A DNA stretch of 47,967 nt. It comes from Clostridia bacterium (GTDB lineage: Bacteria; Bacillota; DTU025). The stretch's first letter is position 1; every line of letters begins with the position of its first letter. This document shows positions 17,095 through 25,154 of the stretch, in pieces. Made by a program: the position numbers and the translations under genes. A model generated the notes under the pieces. It searched no databases, was not told the origin of the DNA, and was given only the letters and a program-made list of their open reading frames with translations. The DNA is taken from NCBI GenBank assembly GCA_034926675.1, contig JAYFQW010000008.1, forward strand, positions 1 to 47,967, written 5' to 3'.

Positions 17095-17727
17095 TTGCTG
17101 GAGGTGCCTCTATTGGAGACTGGGAAATGGACTGAGACCGGTCGCAAGGCCATGTTGGCTGAGGCTGAAGCGATAAGCGCCGTGGCTGATGGCCTTGATC
17201 ACAGATTCGACGAAGCAGTGGCCCTGCTGATGAGTTGTACCGGAAGGGTAGTCGTTTTCGGACTGGGCAAGTCCGGCCATGTAGGCCGGAAGATTGCGGC
17301 CACTCTGGCGAGCACTGGCTCACCTGCGTTCTTCGTCCATGCAGCAGAGGCGTTTCACGGTGATTTCGGCATGATTACCGTTGACGACGTAGTGCTCGCA
17401 ATATCCAACAGCGGTGAGACGGCCGAAGTGGTGAAGGCGATACCTCACGTACGCGGGATCGGCGCGCGGGTCGTGGCGCTGACGGGCAACGCAGGATCAT
17501 CGCTTGCCGCGGTTAGCGACGCGGTTCTGCTTTGCCCGGTGAAGAGGGAAGCCGATTCGCTTGGCTTGGCGCCCACCAGTAGCTCGACCGCCATGCTGGC
17601 GATGGGGGATGCAGTGGCTGTAGCCTTGATGACGGCGAAGCAATTCGATGCACAGGGATTCGCCGTATTCCATCCTGGCGGGAGCCTAGGCGGAAGACTT
17701 GGAAAGCACGACGACAGGAGTGAGTGA
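17095..17727 (+). CDS. SIS-domain sugar isomerase (arabinose-5-phosphate isomerase-like)
   Basis: The product has about 210 residues and consists of one SIS domain. VVVFGLGKSGHVGRKIAATLASTGSP near 53, HAAEAFHGDFGMI near 82, LAISNSGETAEV near 102 and TSSSTAMLAMGDAVAVAL near 163 are the marks of the KdsD/GutQ/KpsF family. These enzymes interconvert D-arabinose-5-P and D-ribulose-5-P. The CBS pair that normally follows is absent, and the protein ends after FHPGGSLGGRLGK. TTG 17095 with AGGAG at 10 nt is the listed start; TTG 17113 with GGAGG at 8 nt is equally good. The ribokinase gene follows after 3 nt, which links the two steps. Confidence 0.85.
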   Translation: MLEVPLLETGKWTETGRKAMLAEAEAISAVADGLDHRFDEAVALLMSCTGRVVVFGLGKSGHVGRKIAATLASTGSPAFFVHAAEAFHGDFGMITVDDVVLAISNSGETAEVVKAIPHVRGIGARVVALTGNAGSSLAAVSDAVLLCPVKREADSLGLAPTSSSTAMLAMGDAVAVALMTAKQFDAQGFAVFHPGGSLGGRLGKHDDRSE

Positions 17728-17730
17728 GCC

Positions 17731-18642
17731 TTGGGACACACGCCCAGAGTCGCAGTTGTGGGCAGTTTCATCATGGACATGGTTGTGAGGGCTCCGCGAA
17801 GGCCGGCCAGGGGCGAGACCATCGTCGGTAGCAGTTTCGGCATGTTTCCCGGAGGCAAAGGAGCTAACCAGGCGGTTGCAGCTGCCCGGCTAGGCGCCAA
17901 AGTGAACATGATTGGGTGCCTGGGGAATGACACTCTCGGCAGTACGTTTCTCAGTCTCATGGCCGAGGAAGGCATAGATGCGAGTCGCGTCGTGGCAGAT
18001 GATGTTCTGGGCACTGGTGTGGGTAATCCGGTGGTCGAGGATACGGGAGAGAATAGCATCATCATAGTGCCTCAGGCCAATTCCAAACTGAGCGTGGACG
18101 ATATCGAAAGGGCTTCTGAGGCCATAAGAGGCGCCGATGTGCTGCTGCTTCAACTGGAAGTGCCCATGGAAGCGTCGATGGCGGCGGCACGAATCGCGTA
18201 TGGAGCCGGGGTGAGGGTTGTTCTCAATCCCGCGCCTGCTAGGAAGCTACCCGACTCATTCCTGAGCATGACGAGTGTGATCGTGCCCAACGAGATCGAG
18301 TTCCAGTGGTTTACAGGCGCCGCCCCTGACGATCTGATGGCGACGGCGGCCGCATCCAAATCCCTTATGGCGAAGGGGCCTGGCACAGTCATCGTGACTC
18401 TGGGCTCCAGGGGCGCCTATGTTGTGGAGGCTGGCAACGCGATTCACGTGCCAGCCGAAAAGGTTGACAACGTAGTGGACACCACTGCCGCCGGTGATGC
18501 GTTCTGTGGAGCACTTGCCTTTGGAATAGCATCGGGCGCGACGGTGGTTGACGCGGTTCGCTACGCTAACAAGGCAGCGGCAGTAGTTGTAACTAGGCTG
18601 GGAGCGATTCCATCGCTGCCCAGAGCAGATGAGATACGGTAG
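17731..18642 (+). CDS. rbsK: Ribokinase (PfkB family)
   Basis: The product has 303 residues, normal for ribokinase. The PfkB marks are FPGGKGANQAVAAARLG near 38-54 and the catalytic anion-hole motif DTTAAGDAFCGAL near 250, with Asp as the base. It phosphorylates ribose, or another pentose, at O5. TTG 17731 has AGGAG upstream. Being coupled to an arabinose-5-phosphate-isomerase-like gene, it may act on D-arabinose as well as ribose: the two steps would give ribulose-5-P. That is inference from gene order. It is the last gene of the transport operon. Confidence 0.9.
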   Translation: MGHTPRVAVVGSFIMDMVVRAPRRPARGETIVGSSFGMFPGGKGANQAVAAARLGAKVNMIGCLGNDTLGSTFLSLMAEEGIDASRVVADDVLGTGVGNPVVEDTGENSIIIVPQANSKLSVDDIERASEAIRGADVLLLQLEVPMEASMAAARIAYGAGVRVVLNPAPARKLPDSFLSMTSVIVPNEIEFQWFTGAAPDDLMATAAASKSLMAKGPGTVIVTLGSRGAYVVEAGNAIHVPAEKVDNVVDTTAAGDAFCGALAFGIASGATVVDAVRYANKAAAVVVTRLGAIPSLPRADEIR

Positions 18643-19408
18643 AGAGACGACAGTTTTGAAGAGGGAGCGTCCGAGTGTGGGGTCGGGGCTTACCGCATCA
18701 ATACCCACATCCCGGGTCGTGCGGCCAGACTCGCAGGCTAGCGATCCGCGGCCACACAACGCCGGTTGTTAAGTCTCCACTGTGTATTGGATCTTACGAT
18801 TCTCAGGGGTCGCGATTCACTTGAGGAATGGTAGTGCATACCGACGGCGCCCCGGACGACTGGTCTTCCCGGCAAAGTCATAGATATCCCCAAGCAAAGG
18901 TTAATGAATGCGCTGCAGGTGAGCAAAGTCGAATTACCCCTCAACCAGGTCGGCCGCAACCGAGTGCCCAGCCCCGCGGCGGGGATCATCGTGGTCTTGA
19001 CCAGAGACATCAGCCAAGCCTCCGCACAGTCGTAACACATATCCCATGAGCGTGTTCTGGCGCCCTGGCGAGCAGGTCTGGCGATGGGGCACAGATGTGA
19101 TGGGCGATGAGGAAGGCTATCATGGAAGGTGTTTCCCGCGCGGATACGAATATTCCCGTAGAGAAGCTGGGCATTTCAATCTGACCTGACGCGCTTCGCT
19201 GCACAGACGTAGCTGCTTCTGATGCCTCTCGGGCACGAAGAGTGGCGAAAAGATTGGCCATAGGCGGATTCGGGAGTCTTCGCAGCGTCTGTGTGGAGAT
19301 TGCGGTTGATCTCGCTGTCGCGGCTCCACAGCTTGCTGTGTCGCTACAGAGCATACTCCATAGCATCCAACTCTGCGACGGCGTATCTGAAGTGGGGAGG
19401 AGCGAACG
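18643..19408. other. Decayed region without an intact gene
   Basis: No intact gene is seen. Two short plus-strand frames look like gene remains because of their composition. One runs from about 18833 to 19035 (contains GLPGKVIDIPKQ and PSPAAGIIVVLTRDIS). The other runs from 19108 to 19185 (MRKAIMEGVSRADTN, then IPVEKLGIS). I cannot name either family. Minus-strand frames over the same bases show no support. Confidence 0.4.
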
Positions 19409-19610
19409 GTGGAAACCAGAACTGAGTTTGTTCAGGTATCCTGTGGAGCGAACCCTGCAACCCTTGTAGCATTACCGGGTCCTAGCGCCTACCCTGTGGT
19501 CATCGTGCGGACTGTCTACGGGCGGCACAACCTGCCGGGCTTTGGCAACCTCTCTGGCAGTCACGGCTACGCCACTGTGATCCAGGGCGTGCGTGGAAGC
19601 GGCGAGTCGT
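19409..19610 (+). pseudogene. CocE/NonD-type hydrolase, N-terminal remnant
   Basis: The frame reads YPVVIVRTVYGRHN, then SGSHGYATVIQGVRGSGES. This is the opening of X-Pro dipeptidyl-peptidase/cocaine-esterase-like hydrolases (YPV-L-RTPYG, then RGYAVV-QDVRG-G-S). Everything after GVRGSGES, including the Ser-Asp-His catalytic core, is missing, and the sequence runs straight into GNAT remains. Confidence 0.6.
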
Positions 19611-19838
19611 CTTGGCTTGCTCACCTATGAGGTGCGCGACGGCCAATGCGAGATCGTCACCTTTGCGCTGAGATTCTACCATAAAGCGGGTTTCCGCCTG
19701 GTTGCGGTTCATCGGGATGCCGTGACTCTGGCTCGGCGAATCAAGCCTGAGATACCCTTGATTGGGGAGGACGAGATACCGATTTGCGACGAGGTCGAAC
19801 TTGAGATGATACTGGATCTGGATGACGGCAGCGTATAG
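19605..19838 (+). pseudogene. GNAT acetyltransferase with internal deletion
   Basis: The frame joins GLLTYEVRDGQCEIVT, which is the beta-strand region before the acetyl-CoA loop, directly to ALRFYHKAGFRLVAVHRDA and then IKPEIPLIGEDEIPI-CDEVELE, the GNAT C-terminus. In related GNAT proteins roughly 45 residues, with the acetyl-CoA-binding Q/R-x-x-G-x-G/A loop, lie between these parts. The N-terminus is also missing. The join keeps the reading frame. The remnant is non-functional as an acetyltransferase. Confidence 0.65.
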
Positions 19839-19951
19839 AGGCGAGAGAGTAACGGTGCGAGAGCCATCACATATGCGCTGACCGACAGCGTCGCCAGGGC
19901 CGGTGTGCCATGGCTCGACGATCACCCTCGTCGAGTTTCGGAGGGATGATT

Positions 19952-20956
19952 ATGACTCTGTGTATAGACGTTCTGTGCCTGGGAGAACTGAATGTGGACA
20001 TAATTGTAGACGCCCAAGACGCCAAGATCGAGATGGGCAGTGAACACCTCGCTCGGTCATACAAGCTGTGCCTGGGGAGCTCCACCGCCATATGCGCAGT
20101 GGGCCTCGCGCGCCTTGGCGCAAGAGTCAGGTTCGTGGGGGCAGTGGGCGATGACATGTTCGGCGAGTTTGTCCTGAGAGCGCTGTCGTCGGAGGGAGTG
20201 GATGTATCCCACGTCAAACAGGTGGGCGGCGCACCGACAGGCTTGACTCTCAGTTTCACGAACGGAACGGACAGGGCCCTGCTGACCATTCCAGGCCTGA
20301 TCTCCAGCGCTGCCGCAGAGGATTTGGACGTGATGAGTGTCTTGGCCCAAACGGGGGCGCGACACCTCCACTGTTCGTCCTATTACCTTCAATCTGGCTT
20401 AAGACCCTCGCTGCCGACAGTCTTCAGAGCCGCAAAAGATGCAGGGATGACAATATCACTCGACACAGGGCACGACCCGGATGAGATGTGGGAGGGCGGC
20501 ATCCTTGACGCGTTGCCCTATGTGGACGTATTCTTGCCCAACGAGGTAGAGGTCAGGAGCATTGCAGCAAAGCTCGGCCAAGATACTGAACCAGAGCTAA
20601 CTTACAAGGCTGCGGCAAGGATCGCTGCGCTGACTCGCATGGTGGTTGCAAAGATGGGGCATCGGGGGGCAATGGCGGTTTCGAGAGACGGCGACGGATA
20701 TGAAGTAGCCGCGTGTCCGGCCAATGATGTGCAGGTTGTGGACACAACAGGCGCCGGCGATGCGTTCAATGCAGGTTTCATCTACGCCATGCTTCGAGGC
20801 CGCTCGACCCGTGAGTGCCTTGCAATAGGAAACGCATGCGCAGGTCTTTCGACGATGGGCACAGGCGGAACCGAGAAGATGGCGAATCTAGAGGCGCTTG
20901 CGCAGTTTCTGCATGATCACGGCGCGCCGGGGCTCGCAGCATCACTGAAACCGTGA
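19952..20956 (+). CDS. PfkB family carbohydrate kinase
   Basis: The product has 334 residues. VLCLGELNVDIIV opens the fold. CLGSSTAICAVGLARLGA replaces the usual GG-x-x-xN segment. VGDDMFGEFV, the N-E motif FLPNEVEV, and DTTGAGDAFNAGF (with catalytic Asp) complete the PfkB pattern. The substrate cannot be told from the sequence; 2-keto-3-deoxygluconate, fructose or a pentose are all possible. GGAGGG at 19940-19945 favours ATG 19952 over ATG 19946 and the longer frame from 19910. It stands alone among decayed genes, and no partner gene is intact downstream. Confidence 0.85.
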   Translation: MTLCIDVLCLGELNVDIIVDAQDAKIEMGSEHLARSYKLCLGSSTAICAVGLARLGARVRFVGAVGDDMFGEFVLRALSSEGVDVSHVKQVGGAPTGLTLSFTNGTDRALLTIPGLISSAAAEDLDVMSVLAQTGARHLHCSSYYLQSGLRPSLPTVFRAAKDAGMTISLDTGHDPDEMWEGGILDALPYVDVFLPNEVEVRSIAAKLGQDTEPELTYKAAARIAALTRMVVAKMGHRGAMAVSRDGDGYEVAACPANDVQVVDTTGAGDAFNAGFIYAMLRGRSTRECLAIGNACAGLSTMGTGGTEKMANLEALAQFLHDHGAPGLAASLKP

Positions 20957-21325
20957 GGCGAAATCGGAAGTATTGCTGTGGATCTTCAAGACATTACAGC
21001 CTTGCTGAACTCCGTTGAAGACGGTCAAGCCATAGCAGCGTTTAGCCAGATCCGCTGCAAGCCAGAGAATTCGTGCCTAAACTGCTTCGACCAGAAGCAC
21101 GAAGTCACTGTCGCCCGTGACCCGATAGGAAATGCGGGCTTCTCTACAACGCCTAGACATCGCGTGCCTCGCGTGAACTGGGCGAGCTGATGGATGAAGT
21201 TTAGCGGCTCTGAACCTGAGGCTAAGTCACTCAGCGAGCATGACTTGGGGTAGTATTTGGGGCAATATGGTGGGCGCAAACGACAGATTCAACTACGTCC
21301 ACTGAACTATATGTCCACTTAACTG
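20957..21325. other. Intergenic gap with possible gene remains
   Basis: A GTG frame at 20978 opens MDLQDITALLNSVEDGQAIAAF but degenerates by about 21050; it may be the start of a lost gene. On the minus strand, roughly 21087-21155 reads SYRVTGDSDFVLLVEAV and then a stop, similar to the C-terminal RAM domain of Lrp/AsnC regulators. Both are weak calls. Confidence 0.3.
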
Positions 21326-22687
21326 ATGAAATGGGGCGGCGTGTTGCGATACGACATAGGCGACATCAAACGCATGGAACGGGAAAGCAACCGGTTGATT
21401 GGCGAGATGAGGTTCGCCGAGGCTGAGGCCATGCTGAGGGAGGCATTGCAGGTCACGTCGACGCCTCCTGTTCTGAACAATTTGGCGTTCTGTCGCTTCT
21501 ACCAGAACGATTCCGAAGAGGCACTCGAGATACTTCAGCCCAACCTTTCGACTGGCGTTCATAATCCCTTCGCTCACGCACTTGCAGCCCAGATATGCGT
21601 TGCGTTGGGACGCCGGGATGAGGCCGAGAAGCACCTGGAAAGCGCCATCCGCGATTTTGAAGATGGCCTGCCCAAGGCGCGCTTGGCCCCGGCTGCAATA
21701 GCCAAACCGTGGCGCCAGTACAGTGTAGCGTTGAAAAGGGCAGCCGGCGACCTCGGCCGCCATCAGCTGGTAATTGATCTGTACCGTCGCCACGAAACCT
21801 ACCATGCCGGCGTAGAAGATCGCTTCTTGGCAGGTGTTGCCGAGTTTAACCTCGATCGGATCGGAAGAGCCATTTCCTATTGGAAGAAAGTGCCCTGGCA
21901 GTTTGCAGCTGATTACGTCTACGTGGCTCAAGCAGTGGACATGGGGGTGGTCCCTCGGTTTTCTCTCGAGTATCGCCTACCCGATCTTGGTGGCACATAT
22001 CCCCAAATGGCCGCTAAGGGCGCTGGCCGCATGATGATCGTTCATAGTCTGCTGGCAGGAGAGACGATAGGCGGAGACACGCGTGCAGCCAGCGCCATGC
22101 TTAGCCTAGCTGTGGACGTGGATCGCGAATGGGGTTTGCAGCTTGCGAAGAACATTATCGAGTATCCCGCGGCGTCGAGTGCGGTGAAAACGGCTGCGCT
22201 TGGCATCTTGGTGGACTGCGGCGTCTGCCAAAAGGGCCAGCTCATCGATGCGGTGGACGAGAATGGGAGAGAAACTCGCGTGTCGGTCCAGGAGAAGATA
22301 ATCACTTTTGACACTGACGAACAGGACAAGGAGGCCATTCTCAAGGCGGCTGAGCTCGGCGACGCCGACAGGTTCGATGAAGCAATCGAAGTGCTGTGTG
22401 AAGCAACAGATGCTCATGAAGTCAGTTTCCGAGTGTACCTTGCCCTGGCGACCACATACATGTACAAGGGTGATCTCGACCGAGCCCATGATCTGCTTTC
22501 CATGCTTCGTGACATAGCGCCTGATCACCCCATGCTTTTGTTCCGTTTAGCTGAGTACTACACGAAGTCAGGCCGTGTTGATGAGGCCATTCGCTGCTTG
22601 GATCGCATAGATCTGGAGACCATGTCCCCAACATTTCGAAAGGGAATCGCGGATCTGCGCGAAGCGTTAGGTCGGGCTTCAAACTAA
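21326..22687 (+). CDS. TPR-repeat protein
   Basis: The product has about 453 residues without signal peptide or membrane helix, so it is cytoplasmic. TPR-like helix pairs occur at about 17-50 (RLIGEMRFAEAEAMLREAL), 50-85 (NNLAFCRFYQNDSEEALEIL), 86-120 (LAAQICVALGRRDEAEKHLESAI) and again at about 335-450 (AAELGDADRFDEAIEVL, ATTYMYKGDLDRAHDLL, AEYYTKSGRVDEAIRCL). The middle is less regular. It is probably a protein-interaction scaffold; no catalytic motif is seen. The start is ATG 21326 with no good ribosome site, so TTG 21344 or an ATG further in (21375) is possible. Confidence 0.75.
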   Translation: MKWGGVLRYDIGDIKRMERESNRLIGEMRFAEAEAMLREALQVTSTPPVLNNLAFCRFYQNDSEEALEILQPNLSTGVHNPFAHALAAQICVALGRRDEAEKHLESAIRDFEDGLPKARLAPAAIAKPWRQYSVALKRAAGDLGRHQLVIDLYRRHETYHAGVEDRFLAGVAEFNLDRIGRAISYWKKVPWQFAADYVYVAQAVDMGVVPRFSLEYRLPDLGGTYPQMAAKGAGRMMIVHSLLAGETIGGDTRAASAMLSLAVDVDREWGLQLAKNIIEYPAASSAVKTAALGILVDCGVCQKGQLIDAVDENGRETRVSVQEKIITFDTDEQDKEAILKAAELGDADRFDEAIEVLCEATDAHEVSFRVYLALATTYMYKGDLDRAHDLLSMLRDIAPDHPMLLFRLAEYYTKSGRVDEAIRCLDRIDLETMSPTFRKGIADLREALGRASN

Positions 22688-22861
22688 AACCGAGCTCACA
22701 GGGGGTATACAGAAGGCGAGCTTGAATGTCACGTGCAGCAGATTTGGGGTTGATCTGAACCCAGCCCAGATTGTGAAGATAGGTGAGCTGTTGCAGAGTA
22801 GCCAGATTCAAATGACCGAGCGGCGATAGGGATATTCCTGGATATTCTGGGTATCTACACG

Positions 22862-23030
22862 GTGAGCTTCGGGTTCGGGCTCAAAGATGAGTATTTTCAC
22901 GCTCCCGACGAGTTCTTTCGTATAAGCAGCTGGGATCGAGGCCAATTGGCCTACTGCAGGCTGTTTGAGCGGCTTGGCAAGGAAGGGCTGCCAATTGGGC
23001 TAGAAGGAGTCTGGGTCTTAGTACAGAATA
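22862..23030 (+). pseudogene. M20 dipeptidase, C-terminal remnant
   Basis: The frame opens FGFGLKDEYFHAPDEFFR, then SWDRGQLAYCRLFERLG. This is the C-terminal signature of M20 dipeptidases (FGFG-x-x-D-x-x-HAPNE-F with the last metal-binding His). Nothing of the N-terminal 400 residues precedes it. Bases 22688-22861 hold no recognisable gene. Confidence 0.55.
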
Positions 23031-23153
23031 TGGGGACACGTGCGGAAACATGGGCTGCAAAAATCTGGCGGCACTTGTGCCGCTGGCCTCAACAATGATT
23101 GCTGACGGGCTACTGGCGATGTGAGAAAGTGAAATCAAGGAGGGAACTGGACC

Positions 23154-25103
23154 ATGAGACCAGTGCGTCTGACGGGAAGGCATCTCCGGCTCATCTCCAT
23201 AGGGGCTCTGTTGGCAGCTTTGACGCTCATGCTGACGGGGTGCTTTGGACCAAACCCGCCAAAGCCTCAGTTTGTATCCCTCTCGGGCACGGTGTCGGCT
23301 CCGCCCGATGAACCCTACCAGGGGTCGTCGCATTCGATAGTAGCCTGCGCTGTTGACCACACGCCAGTGAATGGGGCGAGCGTCGCGGCGTTCGACTTCG
23401 CCAACGGCAAGCAGGTGGGGGTGACGGCGACCACCAGCTCGAATGGCGGATACACGATTTCCAACATTCCCAAGGGCATCGATGTTGTGGTCATAGCGAC
23501 CGCGGGCACGGGAACTCGCAATGGGTCCGGCATGAGGCTGTCTGCGTTGATTGCCGACGCGAGCCAGGGTGCAGGCGGCGATATTGATGGCGTGACTTCG
23601 CTTGTGGCGGAGGCATGGGGCAAGTTCTTCCGCCAGGCGCGCAACGTGGCGATCACGGACCTTCGTACGACTCATTTCGCCGCCATGCGGGTTCTTGAAC
23701 GCCTGGGCTGGCTGGATCTTGCTCCAGACGGGGCCATTCTCTACAGAGACTACGGCAATGGCCTGAAGCCAGACGGAGCTGTAGGCGAGGTCACGGGCTC
23801 AGTCCCTGGCGAGAACGACAGCCAAGTCTGGCCCGCTAAGGAAATGATCCAGGACCTCAGAGACGCTGGCCTTACCCTCAAGGGTACATACGAGCAGGAG
23901 ATCGCGGATCCATCCGGACACATTGCTACGAACGTGGCGCCCTATCTTGAGGCAGTGGCCATGCACGTGGGTGGATTGCATCCGCAGGTCATGCAGCAGC
24001 GATCGGGCTGCAGGTACCGAGAGAAGGAAGACGGAGAATTCGTGTGGGCAGGGCCGTATCTCGAAGGGAAGTGGCTCCTTGAGAGGTTCAACGAGCCGTA
24101 CGAAGAGGAGTGGACCAAAGTTGGGGTTATTCCTCTATCGGCAAGCCTGCCCGAACGGTGGACTCTGCGCGATGTGGCTTCAGGCGAGATCGCGTTTGAA
24201 GTCAAGAATACCGCCGATCGGTTTTTCGTGTTCAACGGCCGCCTGAGCGTAACTATGGATGATTCCGCAGGAGGTCTCCCAACCGAGGCTCACATTGATG
24301 CGGAGCTTAGGGATCCCGAGAACCCGTTGCTGGCTGAGGCAACCACGCTAACGGGAGAATACCATGGCTCATTCGGCGATCAGCCACCGACCGTAGAGGT
24401 TTCAGTAGAAGGCGCCTTCCGTTCGCCGCATGTCAATGCCGATGGGACGTTGACCATTTCAGGGGACTTGGATTCTAGCGGCGAGGTGGAATTCTCCGGA
24501 TCCATACGTACAGATGAAGTCACGCTGAGTGGAAGCATCGAGCTCTCGGCAGTGAAGAGCAATGTGATCACGATTGGTGACATTCCCTTGTTGGCGCCCA
24601 ATGATGTGAGGATTAACGGCAGTTTCGCCAAAGTTGGCGTGACCGAGCCGATCTTCGAAGGTAACGCTCACATCACGCTCACCAATGCTGCTGGCTTTGA
24701 TTTCCGCAACGATCCCGCCCCTGGCAACTGGCCAGAGGGCACGGTGGACTTCAGCGGCTCTGTGAACCCGCCTGGCAAGGCCAGCGTGTTGGCGCATATC
24801 GTGGTGTCGACTCGAAGCTACAAAGCCTTCACTGCTACGGTGCGCTACGACCATGGCAGCCGGTGGCTGGATGGAACGGCCAGTTATGACGGGTCCAATG
24901 ACGCGAGACACACGGGCGCGCTTCAGATCCAGAACCAGGCCGGGCTGAAGGTCAACATACAGATGGTTTACATTAGCGAACGCTTTGAGGCGACGGGCAC
25001 AATCAAAAACGCGAGCAATGCCGTGATTGGCGAAATAGAGACTGACAGCGATGGGCTCGTGAGGATTATCTACGAGGATGACTCCTGGGAGTCGCTTTCC
25101 TAG
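23154..25103 (+). CDS. Large lipoprotein with carboxypeptidase-regulatory-like domain
   Basis: The product has 649 residues. A lipoprotein signal ends in the lipobox LMLTGC (Cys near residue 31). Residues about 42-125 look like a carboxypeptidase-regulatory/CnaB-type beta sandwich (VNGASVAAFDFANG ... SSNGGYTISNIPKGIDVVV). After about 390 the sequence is made of repeating beta-rich segments with GSFG, EFSGSI, TLSGSI, INGSFA and DFSGSV patterns, suggesting a long beta-sheet or solenoid. It is exposed on the outer face of the membrane. AAGGAGG precedes ATG 23154. The function is unknown; the composition suggests a surface or adhesive protein. A perfect hairpin follows 18 nt after the stop. Confidence 0.8.
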   Translation: MRPVRLTGRHLRLISIGALLAALTLMLTGCFGPNPPKPQFVSLSGTVSAPPDEPYQGSSHSIVACAVDHTPVNGASVAAFDFANGKQVGVTATTSSNGGYTISNIPKGIDVVVIATAGTGTRNGSGMRLSALIADASQGAGGDIDGVTSLVAEAWGKFFRQARNVAITDLRTTHFAAMRVLERLGWLDLAPDGAILYRDYGNGLKPDGAVGEVTGSVPGENDSQVWPAKEMIQDLRDAGLTLKGTYEQEIADPSGHIATNVAPYLEAVAMHVGGLHPQVMQQRSGCRYREKEDGEFVWAGPYLEGKWLLERFNEPYEEEWTKVGVIPLSASLPERWTLRDVASGEIAFEVKNTADRFFVFNGRLSVTMDDSAGGLPTEAHIDAELRDPENPLLAEATTLTGEYHGSFGDQPPTVEVSVEGAFRSPHVNADGTLTISGDLDSSGEVEFSGSIRTDEVTLSGSIELSAVKSNVITIGDIPLLAPNDVRINGSFAKVGVTEPIFEGNAHITLTNAAGFDFRNDPAPGNWPEGTVDFSGSVNPPGKASVLAHIVVSTRSYKAFTATVRYDHGSRWLDGTASYDGSNDARHTGALQIQNQAGLKVNIQMVYISERFEATGTIKNASNAVIGEIETDSDGLVRIIYEDDSWESLS

Positions 25104-25121
25104 ACGATCGTACAACCAGAA

Positions 25122-25147
25122 TCTGGGAGGGGGAGACCCCTCCCAGA
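25122..25147 (+). terminator. Perfect hairpin after the lipoprotein gene; intron target
   Basis: An 11-bp perfect stem (25122-25132 with 25137-25147, arms TCTGGGAGGGG and CCCCTCCCAGA) is capped by a GAGA tetraloop. It is the expected intrinsic terminator of the lipoprotein gene. The intron begins 7 nt after it, the usual target of group IIC introns, so any T run is displaced by the insertion. Confidence 0.75.
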
Positions 25148-25154
25148 CTGTTAG

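Noticed and set aside
18738-19040. Minus-strand frame with IPAAGLGTRLRP, like a sugar nucleotidyltransferase
   Set aside because: Only these dozen residues fit. The expected following motif (PK-x-LLP) and the rest of the domain are absent, and the opposite strand looks more like coding remains.
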